Assembly (NCBI GenBank): GCA_002457245.1 | Contig: NTJY01000005.1 | Location: 1-44,269, forward strand | Source: SAR92 bacterium MED-G29 | GTDB lineage: Bacteria; Pseudomonadota; Gammaproteobacteria; Pseudomonadales; Porticoccaceae | Direction: 5' to 3' | DNA length: 44,269 nt | Shown: positions 17,942 to 26,123 of the stretch, in pieces | How positions within the stretch are numbered: position 1 is the stretch's first letter | Layout: each line of letters starts with the position of its first letter | The notes under the pieces: model-generated | The model's input: only the letters and a program-made list of their open reading frames with translations | What the model was told of the DNA's origin: nothing | The model's database searches: none | Position numbers and translations under genes: made by a program

Positions 17942-19342
17942 CTAAATTAACTGCTGATTAAATTGCTGGAGTTTTGTAATCGCTGGCAAAGCGCTGCTCT
18001 GAATTCTTGTTAAGATTTGTATTTTTTCATGGTCGTCCTTATCCACATTACTAATTAACCTGGAAAACCCATCGAGTCGGTTATCTCTAATCCATTGACG
18101 CAGTTTTTTATCTTGGGACCAACTAAATTGATTTAACATCATTGCTAGCGTCATAGGAATGAAATCAACGTCATAATTAGGTGGCGGAACAAGCGAGCAA
18201 AGTCTATTTTTTTCAGCTTCACCACTATAGTTAGCTTCAACATAGGCCGCCATAGACGCACTGAATGCAGGCTGATATGCTCGAATCATCTGCGGAGTGA
18301 TACAATCTTCACAAAAGACAGGAACTGGTGTCTTGTTACCAAAAGATCGCTCTAAACTTGCCGAGCAGTCGACATAAATATAATCTTCGCCAGTTTTTAT
18401 TTCACCTTCACTTAGCGAAACACGATCTATCTTGATTTCCTTTACATGCCCCATACGGACGACATTTTTAATACGTTGTAACTCTATAATCTCATCTTTA
18501 CTGATTGTTGCTGCGTGAAACATAGTTGGCCGTATATTTCGATCGAGCCGCAACAAATATCCACTTTTTTCAAGACGAACAAACATGTCTTCGATCGAAG
18601 TTGCTGCACTAATCGACTCATACTGAGCCGCTAAAGATCCTACTGATGAATTAAAAAAAGACTCTGTTGGTTGGGTATTTTGACGGTCTAACAACCATGA
18701 ATCACGAGGCCTAATCCAAGTAATATCATCAGGATCAACATCCCCACTAAGAAGCCAAAGACACGCATCTATTCCAGTTTTACCTCCTCCTATAACAACA
18801 TAACCATTAGGTTTTTTTGTAACTAGGGGTAAATTATTTAACGGCATGAAATTTACTTTTGGATCTACACTAAAGTTGGGTGTATGTGTTGAAGGCACCG
18901 AAATTGTCATAAAAGTCGCATCAACCAATTTATTATATGAAACGCTAAACTCTTTACCGGTGAGCTTAGATATAAACATCCCTTCTCCCTTGTATTCACA
19001 CATCGGGAAATATCTCACCCGGCCACTGGCTAAAAATCGTTGCCTCATTACCTCATCAAAATAAGCGAGCAACTCGGATCCAGTCGCCAGGTCATTCATG
19101 CCCTTATTTAAACCAATAGTATCGATAACACCTCGACTAAGTTCTTTTGAGCTGACGCCGAAATAAGCAGATGGCTGATGAAGTGTGACAAATGGATAAG
19201 CCATGTTCCAGTGTCCACCGGGGTTAGCATAACGATCAACAATAACAATATTTGCATCCGTCTCCGTTAGTAAAGTGTCAGCAAATGCCATGCCTACCAA
19301 CCCACTGCCAATTATTAGATATTCCGTCTCTAATTTTTTCAC
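17942..19342 (-). CDS. FAD/NAD(P)-binding flavoprotein, monooxygenase-like
   Basis: Protein of 466 residues. An N-terminal dinucleotide-binding motif, IIGSGLVGMAFADTL (residues 10-24), is followed by a conserved RYANPGGHWNMAYPFVTLHQPSAYFG segment. A second glycine-rich motif, VVIGGGKTGIDACLWL, follows near residue 180, the two-nucleotide layout of flavin-dependent monooxygenases and related oxidoreductases. The substrate cannot be read from the sequence. It starts with GTG at 19342 and is divergent from the acyltransferase gene across 179 bases. The DUF2855 gene is 11 bases downstream. I do not recognise a more exact name. Confidence 0.8.
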   Translation of the reverse strand: MKKLETEYLIIGSGLVGMAFADTLLTETDANIVIVDRYANPGGHWNMAYPFVTLHQPSAYFGVSSKELSRGVIDTIGLNKGMNDLATGSELLAYFDEVMRQRFLASGRVRYFPMCEYKGEGMFISKLTGKEFSVSYNKLVDATFMTISVPSTHTPNFSVDPKVNFMPLNNLPLVTKKPNGYVVIGGGKTGIDACLWLLSGDVDPDDITWIRPRDSWLLDRQNTQPTESFFNSSVGSLAAQYESISAATSIEDMFVRLEKSGYLLRLDRNIRPTMFHAATISKDEIIELQRIKNVVRMGHVKEIKIDRVSLSEGEIKTGEDYIYVDCSASLERSFGNKTPVPVFCEDCITPQMIRAYQPAFSASMAAYVEANYSGEAEKNRLCSLVPPPNYDVDFIPMTLAMMLNQFSWSQDKKLRQWIRDNRLDGFSRLISNVDKDDHEKIQILTRIQSSALPAITKLQQFNQQLI

Positions 19343-19521
19343 TATTAAGTTCCCTTAAATTTCAACTTATCAAAAAAATCGTCCGTACGCTTGACTCTAC
19401 GCCACAAACATAAATTTATCGAATGAGGATCATAGTTGCGCTGTTATTAAGACTCCATTAATAATTGCAATAATCAACTTTTTTGTTGCCGAAAATTTAG
19501 ACTATCCTTTATCCTGTAGAC

Positions 19522-20112
19522 ATGTCGATGAAATATACGCTTTTTTCTACGCCAATTATTACGCCAATGCTCCGCGTTCTGTCTAAAATTATGCTCAAAA
19601 TTATCCGGTGGAGAGTAGTTGGTACCTTACCAAAAGATCACAATAAATATGTGCTGATTGTCGCTCCGCATACTTCTAATTGGGATTTTTTCCTTTTTAT
19701 TTTTGCTGTTTCTGTTCTCGGCTTAAAGCCAAGTGTTCTCATAAAAGATACCATCTTCATCGGACCGTTAGGATGGTTTTTGCGATATTGTGGCGCGATC
19801 CCTGTTAATCGAAGGCAAGCTAACTCACTTGTAACTGACGTAGCAAGTATATTTAACAACAGTGATCAATTTGTGCTGATTATTACGCCAGAGGGAACCA
19901 GAAGTCCCAACCCCAATTGGAAGAGAGGTTTTCACCATATTGCACGCGCGGCAAAGGTTCCCGTTTTAGTGGTGTATGTTGACAGCAGTGTTAAAACTAT
20001 TGGGATTGAGGGTTTTATTTACCCAAGTGATGATGCCGAAAAAGATATTCTTGAAATTAAAACATTTTTTGACACGAAAAAAGGTCTCAAGCCTCAGAAT
20101 TACGCGTCTTAG
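19522..20112 (+). CDS. Lysophospholipid (PlsC-type) acyltransferase family protein
   Basis: Protein of 196 residues with the glycerolipid acyltransferase motifs: H50-x4-D55 in PHTSNWDFF, a PVNRRQ block near 94-99, EGTR at 124-127 in ITPEGTRSPNPNWKRGF, and VPVLVVYVDSS near 150. A hydrophobic N-terminal stretch suggests membrane association. Members add an acyl chain from acyl-CoA or acyl-ACP to a lysolipid or similar acceptor; the acceptor here is unknown. It is shorter than housekeeping PlsC (about 240), so an accessory lipid role is more likely. A second in-frame ATG lies six bases downstream of the chosen start; neither has a clear ribosome site. Confidence 0.87.
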   Translation: MSMKYTLFSTPIITPMLRVLSKIMLKIIRWRVVGTLPKDHNKYVLIVAPHTSNWDFFLFIFAVSVLGLKPSVLIKDTIFIGPLGWFLRYCGAIPVNRRQANSLVTDVASIFNNSDQFVLIITPEGTRSPNPNWKRGFHHIARAAKVPVLVVYVDSSVKTIGIEGFIYPSDDAEKDILEIKTFFDTKKGLKPQNYAS

Positions 20113-20184
20113 ACAAATAATGATCTGTTATCATTACCAATTAACCTCAACTTATTTTGGGTAAAACTTATCGACGATTTGTTA

Positions 20185-20673
20185 ATGAATTGGTTAGCCA
20201 GCAACAAGCAAAATGCGTGGTTAATGGTTCCAACTTTGGCTTTTCTGGAGGCGTGCCCAGGTATAGGCTTGTTTGTATCTGGAGTAATTTTATTGACAGT
20301 AAGTACACTCCTTTACTCTGAGCAATTAATGTCGATATCACAAATCATGGCTCTTGCATTTATTGGCGCCTGTCTATCGGACCATTTGGGATTCTATATA
20401 GGACGTTGGTTTGGCCCAAAACTTCGCTCCAGCTCTTTTGCAAAAAGACGCAGTGACGAAATCGCAAAAAGTGAAGAATTTATTAATAGATATGGAACAC
20501 TATCTATCGTTGTAGGAAGGCTCATACCCGCCGTAAGGAGTATGGTTCCTATGATGATCGGCGTAAGTAACACCTCCGGGCTAAAGTTTACGGTAGTTGA
20601 TATTATTGCTTGCGCGACCTGGTGTGCTGGTCTTGGATTACTCGCTAACGGCTTAGAGAATATCTTTGGTTAA
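20185..20673 (+). CDS. DedA family membrane protein
   Basis: About 162 residues, mostly hydrophobic, with DedA/SNARE-associated signatures: an early LEACPGIGLFVSG segment, the GACLSDHLGFYIGRWFG block and the C-terminal GRLIPAVRSMVPMMIGVSNTSGLKF. Four or so membrane spans are visible. DedA proteins are membrane lipid flippases/transporters needed for envelope homeostasis. It is shorter than typical DedA (about 200-220). I start it at ATG 20185; TTG 20179 in the same frame is possible, and no ribosome site decides it. It follows the acyltransferase by about 70 bases on the same strand, which suggests a shared lipid theme. Confidence 0.85.
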   Translation: MNWLASNKQNAWLMVPTLAFLEACPGIGLFVSGVILLTVSTLLYSEQLMSISQIMALAFIGACLSDHLGFYIGRWFGPKLRSSSFAKRRSDEIAKSEEFINRYGTLSIVVGRLIPAVRSMVPMMIGVSNTSGLKFTVVDIIACATWCAGLGLLANGLENIFG

Positions 20674-20681
20674 ACTCGAGA

Positions 20682-20996
20682 TTAACGTAATTTGACCGCC
20701 GTACCAAATACCAGAATTTCAGAAGATCCATCCATAATAGAGCTAGTCGTAAATCGTATTCCTACGATAGCATCTGCGTTCTTTTGCTCTGCACTTTCTA
20801 CCATGCGACTAATCGCAATATCTCGAGCTTCATTAAGCATTTCGGTGTAACCGCGGATTTCTCCACCAACAATACTTTTTAGACCTGCCATAAGATCACG
20901 TCCGATGTGCTTAGCCTGAACAACATTTCCCGTTACAACACCAACACTCTCTGAAATTTCTCGCCCTGGGATTATCTCGGTAGTTGAGTAAATCAT
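20682..20996 (-). CDS. YbjQ/UPF0145 family protein
   Basis: Protein of 104 residues matching the YbjQ heavy-metal-binding-like family over its whole length: GVVTGNVVQAKHIGRDLMAGLKSIVGGEIRGYTEML, then SRMVESAEQKNADAIVGIRF and a C-terminal VFGTAVKL. Members are small, probably oligomeric proteins of unknown role. GGTGA precedes the ATG. The gene is convergent with the DedA gene (eight bases between stops) and stands alone. Confidence 0.92.
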   Translation of the reverse strand: MIYSTTEIIPGREISESVGVVTGNVVQAKHIGRDLMAGLKSIVGGEIRGYTEMLNEARDIAISRMVESAEQKNADAIVGIRFTTSSIMDGSSEILVFGTAVKLR

Positions 20997-21067
20997 TTTT
21001 TATCACCTATATTAAGATTTCCTAATCTAAAATAAAGAAAATAATAACGCCATCTATTTCTTTGTTT

Positions 21068-22045
21068 TTAGGCCATTGAGAGAATAACCTTACCTTTAGC
21101 TCTTCGTTCTGCTATTGAACCGAATGCAGAGCCATGATCATCCAAAGCAAAAACTTCTGTAACTAATGGAGTGAATTTTCCAGTATCAATCATTCCAATA
21201 AGCTCTTTAAAGTTTTTAAGTGATTCAATTGGCTCCCTCTTCATCCATGCACCCCAGAAAACACCCACCATAGATGCTCCTTTGAGTAGAGCTAAATTAA
21301 GAGGCATTTTGGGAATAGGCCCAGATGCAAAACCAATTACTAAAAATCGTCCATCCCATGCAATCGCTCTAAAAGCTTGCTCTGAGAAATCACCCCCGAC
21401 TGGGTCATAGATAACATCCGCGCCCTTCCCTTTGGTCAGGTCTTTGACTTTTTCCTTTAGGTTCTCGTTGGAGTAATTAATCCTAAGATCGGCACCGGCT
21501 TTACACGCAAAATCAAGCTTATCTTCCGAGCTGGCAGCCGCTATAACTCTAGCTCCCATTGCTTTAGCAATTTGTATCGAAGCGATCCCAACCCCTCCAG
21601 CTGCGCCAAGCACTAAAAGTGTCTCACCTGGTTGTATTTTAGCCCTCTGTTTTAGAGCGTAGTAAGACGTCCCGTATGTCATTGCAAACCCAGCAGCCTG
21701 CTCATAAGACATGTTTTCGCTCTTAGAAAAGGTTGAAAATTCAGAGGTCACCACCTGCGTTGCAAAACCACCAATTTGAACCATCCCAACTACCTCATCT
21801 CCAACTTTTCGAGTCGTTACTCCTTCTCCTAGTTTTTTTACCACTCCTGACACCTCAGTACCCGGAATAAAGGGCAGTGATGGTTTGAACTGGTATTTTC
21901 CCTGAATTGTCAAAATATCTGGAAAATTGACACCGGCAGCTTTTACATCGATTAATACCTCTCCCGGCCCTGGTTCAAGATTATCACGCTCTTCAAGCTC
22001 CAAATCTTCAGTAGATCCAAATTCACTACACACCAATGCTTTCAT
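21068..22045 (-). CDS. NADPH:quinone oxidoreductase-like MDR protein
   Basis: Zinc-independent medium-chain dehydrogenase/reductase of 325 residues. An N-terminal GroES-like domain (GPGEVLIDVKAAGVNFPDIL, FIPGTEVSGVV) is followed by a Rossmann domain with the cofactor motif VLGAAGGVGIASIQIAKAMGA near residue 145 and GADVIYDPVGGD. No structural or catalytic zinc cysteines are present. It probably reduces a quinone or enoyl compound with NADPH. AGGGG precedes the ATG. It is 27 bases downstream of an acyl-CoA dehydrogenase, so a role in the same acyl-CoA pathway is plausible but unproven. Confidence 0.9.
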   Translation of the reverse strand: MKALVCSEFGSTEDLELEERDNLEPGPGEVLIDVKAAGVNFPDILTIQGKYQFKPSLPFIPGTEVSGVVKKLGEGVTTRKVGDEVVGMVQIGGFATQVVTSEFSTFSKSENMSYEQAAGFAMTYGTSYYALKQRAKIQPGETLLVLGAAGGVGIASIQIAKAMGARVIAAASSEDKLDFACKAGADLRINYSNENLKEKVKDLTKGKGADVIYDPVGGDFSEQAFRAIAWDGRFLVIGFASGPIPKMPLNLALLKGASMVGVFWGAWMKREPIESLKNFKELIGMIDTGKFTPLVTEVFALDDHGSAFGSIAERRAKGKVILSMA

Positions 22046-22072
22046 AGTTTACCCCTAGTCCTTCCAGTCCAA

Positions 22073-23290
22073 TTATTTGTTGTATGCCCGTAATTCACGT
22101 CTACTAATTACCATGCGGTGCACGGCATCAGGCCCATCCGCAAAGCGCAGTACTCTCTGAGCGCCATACCAGGTTGCTAAGGGCGTATCGCTTGATAAAC
22201 CTAGGCCACCATGCATCTGCATAGCTTCGTCAATAATTTTTAAAGACATATTAGGTGCAGCAACCTTTATCATAGAAATGAACGGTTGCGCAGCATCAGT
22301 ACCTACATTATCCATTAACCAAGCTGCCTTGAGGCATAGTAGTCTTGTCATCTCAATATTTATTCGAGCATCCGCGATAATATCGACATTACCCCCCAAC
22401 TTAGCCAAAGGCCGTCCAAAAGCTTCGCGACTGACTGATCTCTCACACAGTAACTTTAGAGCAGCCTCCGCCAAGCCAATAGATCGCATACAATGATGGA
22501 TTCGCCCGGGACCAAGACGCCCTTGGGCAACTTCAAAGCCTCTTCCAGGCCCTAAAATCATATTCTCTTTAGGTACCCTAACGTCTGTGAAACGCATATG
22601 CATATGACCATGAGGCGCATCATCAATATTCATGATCGTCATTGGCCTGAGATTTTTTACGCCGGGGGTATCAAACGGAACCAAAACTTGAGAATGCTGA
22701 GAGTGACGCGGTCCATCTGGGTTTGTATTACACATTACAATCATAATTTTACATCGAGGATCGCCGGCGCCAGAAATCCAAATTTTTTCACCGTTCAGTA
22801 CCCACTCATCATCGTCCTCAACACAACTCATCGCGATATTCGTTGCATCTGATGAAGCGACCCCTGGTTCAGTCATCGCATAAGCAGACCGAATCTCGCC
22901 ATTAAGGAGTGGAGTCAACCACTTATCCTTCTGCTCTTCAGTGCAATAACGAGCTAGAACCTCCATATTCCCTGTGTCAGGTGCAGAACAATTAAACACC
23001 TCTGGCGCTAAAAATGAACGTCCTGTCTCCTCAGCAATATAAGCGTACTCGACGGTATTCAAACCGAAACCTCCCTCCCAATGTGTCAGAAAGAAGTTCC
23101 ATAAATTTTTTGCTTTAGCTTTACTCTTCAAGCTCTCTAAAATTTCTGTTTGACGATCGGTATAGGCCCATCTGTCTCCTTTTTCAACCTCTTGGTGATA
23201 CTCCGCCTCCAAAGGCAGAATCTCTATATCAATAAAGTTTTTTACCTCTTCAAGTATCGGTTTAACTTTTTCACTAATTCCTAAATCCAC
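22073..23290 (-). CDS. Acyl-CoA dehydrogenase (ACAD10/11-like)
   Basis: FAD enzyme of 405 residues: YAMTEPGVASSDATNI is the flavin/substrate loop, WVLNGEKIWISGAGDPR follows, and MQMHGGLGLSSDTPLATWYGAQRVLRFADGPDAVHRMVI closes the C-terminus. The usual E-G-T-S-E-I-Q segment is replaced by ADGPDAVH, the pattern of the ACAD10/ACAD11 branch, whose substrates include branched or 4-hydroxy acyl-CoAs in animals. The substrate here is open. It starts with GTG at 23290 behind GGAG. A 209-base gap (23291-23499) separates it from the upstream ACAD genes; the MDR gene follows after 27 bases. Confidence 0.93.
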   Translation of the reverse strand: MDLGISEKVKPILEEVKNFIDIEILPLEAEYHQEVEKGDRWAYTDRQTEILESLKSKAKAKNLWNFFLTHWEGGFGLNTVEYAYIAEETGRSFLAPEVFNCSAPDTGNMEVLARYCTEEQKDKWLTPLLNGEIRSAYAMTEPGVASSDATNIAMSCVEDDDEWVLNGEKIWISGAGDPRCKIMIVMCNTNPDGPRHSQHSQVLVPFDTPGVKNLRPMTIMNIDDAPHGHMHMRFTDVRVPKENMILGPGRGFEVAQGRLGPGRIHHCMRSIGLAEAALKLLCERSVSREAFGRPLAKLGGNVDIIADARINIEMTRLLCLKAAWLMDNVGTDAAQPFISMIKVAAPNMSLKIIDEAMQMHGGLGLSSDTPLATWYGAQRVLRFADGPDAVHRMVISRRELRAYNK

Positions 23291-23324
23291 TAATTCAACT
23301 CCTAACTCATTGACAATTGTATGA

Positions 23325-23339
23325 AGCGGCTGCGCCGCT
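23325..23339. promoter_or_regulatory. GC-rich inverted repeat between ACAD genes
   Basis: AGCGGC-TGC-GCCGCT gives perfect six-base arms with a three-base loop, 35 bases upstream of the GTG of the 405-residue ACAD. No T-run follows on either strand, so it does not look like a standard terminator. It could be an operator or a leader hairpin. The rest of the gap 23291-23499 is AT-rich and shows no gene. Confidence 0.3.
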
Positions 23340-23499
23340 AAGCTGATAATCTTTGAAAAATCCTAACTTATATAAAATACAAAGAGTAGTTATATTCGCT
23401 ATTTTAATATTTGCTATAGATATCACTCAAAGCACTACGAACTATTAATTTAACTAGCAGAAGACGGTACTCTGAACTAATCCTTTCCTCTTTAGAACT

Positions 23500-24639
23500 T
23501 TAATATCCGCTAATCAAGGCATATCGATCCGCATGATAGCTATAGCCTCCGTAAAGCATTTGAGCTGGCCGAGCTCGCTTGATAAAAAATCCTATATCAT
23601 ACTCATCTGTCATCCCGATGCCTCCATGCAGCTGAATGGCCTCGTTTGTAGAGAGTTCAACAATTTCACAGAGCTTAGCTTTAGCAATACTTGCCAGCGC
23701 GGGACTTTTAGCGTCACCCTCATCTAAGGACTGTAGTGCTTTTAATACTATAGATTTGCAAAGCTCAATTTCACTCCACCAGCTAGCTGCACGATGCTGC
23801 AGAGCTTGGAAGGAGCCAATAAGAGTCCCAAACTGCTTTCTCTCTTTCATGTATTTGAGCGTGATGTCAAAGCTTTCCTGAGCTATGCCAAGCAACTCAC
23901 ACGCCAAATGGACATTAGCAACATCCAGCGCTGTTGAAAGTGGCCTAAACCCGCGATCAAATTCACCAAGCAAGCTATTTTCATCCACGTGAACATCGGT
24001 GAAGGTAATTATTGAAGAATTATGGCCATCAACCATATTAGTTCTCTCAATATTAATACCATTGGTATCACTATTTACATTAAATAAACTGATGCCTTTT
24101 AGGTCGCCGGGATTCCCCGAGGTCCTCGTTACAACTATAAGATTATCAGCCGAACTACCGTCAATGACATAGCGTTTTGTGCCATTAAGCACATACTCAC
24201 CATCCTGTTTACTTGCAGACATCTTAGTATTCGCAGGAGAATGTTGTGTCCCCTCATCAATCGCCAAGGCTAGCGTTAAATCACCGTTAGCAATTTTCCC
24301 TAATAATTCAGCTTTTTGACTGTCAGAGCCCGCTAAATTTATCAGTGTTACGCCCAATATTGCGGTAGAGATTAACGGAGAGGCAGTCAATGTACGTCCT
24401 GTTTCTTCAATAATTTGTCCCATCCCAACGTGACCAAACGCTAAACCTCCAAATTGCTCTGGGACAAGTATTGCAGCCCAGCCCATATCCGCCATTTTCC
24501 CCCAGAGAGCCGGAGAGTAACCAAGTTCACTACCTGAATCGCGTTGAGCGCGGACCTCTGAAATTGGTGCATGCTCGGCAAGGAATCCTCTTGCAGATTC
24601 CTTTAGCATTTGCTGCTCTTCGTTTACTACAAGTGCCAT
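23500..24639 (-). CDS. Acyl-CoA dehydrogenase, small-subunit type
   Basis: Acyl-CoA dehydrogenase fold of 379 residues (LVPEQFGGLAFGHVGMGQIIEETGR; YVLNGTKRYVIDGSSADNLIVV; EAIQLHGGIGMTDEYDIGFFIKRARPAQMLYGG). The C-terminus lacks the E-G-T-S-E-I-Q element, as in the small (PimD-like) subunits of two-gene ACADs. It lies 24 bases downstream of a larger ACAD subunit gene with matching style, so a heteromeric enzyme is likely. Such pairs act on dicarboxylic, aromatic or steroid side-chain acyl-CoAs; the substrate cannot be read here. AAGGA precedes the ATG. Confidence 0.9.
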   Translation of the reverse strand: MALVVNEEQQMLKESARGFLAEHAPISEVRAQRDSGSELGYSPALWGKMADMGWAAILVPEQFGGLAFGHVGMGQIIEETGRTLTASPLISTAILGVTLINLAGSDSQKAELLGKIANGDLTLALAIDEGTQHSPANTKMSASKQDGEYVLNGTKRYVIDGSSADNLIVVTRTSGNPGDLKGISLFNVNSDTNGINIERTNMVDGHNSSIITFTDVHVDENSLLGEFDRGFRPLSTALDVANVHLACELLGIAQESFDITLKYMKERKQFGTLIGSFQALQHRAASWWSEIELCKSIVLKALQSLDEGDAKSPALASIAKAKLCEIVELSTNEAIQLHGGIGMTDEYDIGFFIKRARPAQMLYGGYSYHADRYALISGY

Positions 24640-24663
24640 GTTACTTATCCTTTAAAAAATCTA

Positions 24664-25845
24664 TTAACCTAACCCGAGAATATTTTTTGCGATAATATTG
24701 AGCTGAACTTCCGAGGTGCCACCCTCAATTGAATTTCCCTTGGTGCGCAGCCAGGTCTTAGCCATCCACCCATCATTTTTTGACAGATCGCCATCCCAAA
24801 TAAGCTCGTCACTACCTCCAACTTTTAATAAAGTCTCAAAACGTCTTTTATTTAATTCTGTCCCGTAATATTTTAACATTGCAGAGGTGGCTCCAACGCC
24901 TTGACCAGCTTTAGCCTCATCATTAGCCCTCTCAGCCGTGCAAGCAAATGCAGCGGCATCAATTTCCCATTTAGCCACCTCTGTTCTCAAGAATAAGTCA
25001 TTCAAACGACCAAATGTTGTCCCTAAAGAGTCAATCGCTAGACTACCCAGCGTTTTGGAACCCGCACCAGTCAGTCCCATTCCTCCAATCATCTCTCGCT
25101 CATGCGTCAACAAATACTTGGCGATAGTCCAACCCTGGTTAATCTCACCTACTATTTGATCTTTTTCCACTCGCACGTCATCTAAAAATGTTTCACAGAA
25201 TGGAGAGCTACCAGAAATTAATTTGATCGGTTTTGGCTTGACCCCAGGAGTCTTCATATCAAATAAAACCAAACTAATACCCATTTGTTTCTTAGCATCT
25301 GGGTCGGTCCGCAGCAAACAGAACATCCAATCAGCTTTATCCCCGTAGGAAGTCCACACCTTCTGTCCATTAGCCAACAGATGGTCGCCCATATCCACAC
25401 CTTTACTTTGAAGTCCTGCCAAATCAGAGCCTGCATTTGGTTCACTGTAACCCTGGCACCATCTGATTTCTCCACGAACGATGGGTGGCAGATGCTGTTG
25501 TTTTAATGCCTCTGATCCAAATTTCAATAATGCTGGGCCTATCATCCATATACCAAAGCTTTCAAGCGGAGATCGCGCCTTAATTCTAGCCATTTCCTCT
25601 TTTAGAATCTTATGCTGCGCCTTGCTTAGCCCACCCCCACCATACTCAGTTGGCCATTCAGGAGCTGTCCAACCCTTCTCTCCCATCCTATCCATCCACA
25701 ATTTTTGGTCTTCACTTTTAAATGTAAAGTTGCGCCCTCCCCAACACCCATCATCGGCAGTTTTCATTGGCTTTCGCATAGTTTCGGGACAGTTATCCTC
25801 TAACCAATCACGAGTCTCAAGTCTAAAGCTATCTAAATTACTCAA
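24664..25845 (-). CDS. Acyl-CoA dehydrogenase, large-subunit type
   Basis: Acyl-CoA dehydrogenase of 393 residues resembling PimC-type large subunits: GWTAPEWPTEYGGGGLS, GYSEPNAGSDLAGLQ, QKVWTSYGDKADWMFCL, and a C-terminal RTKGNSIEGGTSEVQLNIIAKNILGL. It would form a complex with the 379-residue ACAD encoded 24 bases downstream. The start is TTG 25845, set by AGGAG about six bases upstream and by the normal N-terminal length. It is the first gene of the minus-strand ACAD run and is divergent from tesB across a 278-base region. Confidence 0.92.
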   Translation of the reverse strand: MSNLDSFRLETRDWLEDNCPETMRKPMKTADDGCWGGRNFTFKSEDQKLWMDRMGEKGWTAPEWPTEYGGGGLSKAQHKILKEEMARIKARSPLESFGIWMIGPALLKFGSEALKQQHLPPIVRGEIRWCQGYSEPNAGSDLAGLQSKGVDMGDHLLANGQKVWTSYGDKADWMFCLLRTDPDAKKQMGISLVLFDMKTPGVKPKPIKLISGSSPFCETFLDDVRVEKDQIVGEINQGWTIAKYLLTHEREMIGGMGLTGAGSKTLGSLAIDSLGTTFGRLNDLFLRTEVAKWEIDAAAFACTAERANDEAKAGQGVGATSAMLKYYGTELNKRRFETLLKVGGSDELIWDGDLSKNDGWMAKTWLRTKGNSIEGGTSEVQLNIIAKNILGLG

Positions 25846-26056
25846 GTAATTCTCCTACTAAAATATTTTTCCATGAAGTCGCGATCAGCAACGAGATTAG
25901 AGATGCTGACACAGAATTTGAAGAATTCGAAGTTACAGTATGTTATATTTGTTTACAAGAATTTCGGTGACTCAGCGCCCACAGAAACATTCCGCATAGC
26001 TGATTTTCTCTCAGTGTTTGCTAAAAAATAATCTCCATCGCGTGCCTCTGATTTAT

Positions 26057-26082
26057 TATAATCTCAGCTAACTTAGCTAAGT
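26057..26082 (+). promoter_or_regulatory. Candidate tesB promoter -10 with overlapping 12-bp palindrome
   Basis: A perfect TATAAT (26057-26062) is followed nine bases later by the perfect palindrome ACTTAGCTAAGT (26071-26082), about where transcription would start. The -35 position (TCCATC, 17 bases upstream) is poor, so an activator or UP element might be needed. The rest of 25846-26123 holds no gene. The palindrome may be an operator for a dimeric regulator of the divergent ACAD and thioesterase genes. Confidence 0.45.
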
Positions 26083-26123
26083 GGTTTATAACTCTAATGC
26101 CCGAATCTGAAGGATAATTCTAA

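Noticed and set aside
25481-25849. 122-codon open frame on the plus strand
   Set aside because: It lies fully antisense to a well-supported acyl-CoA dehydrogenase and shows no family motif.
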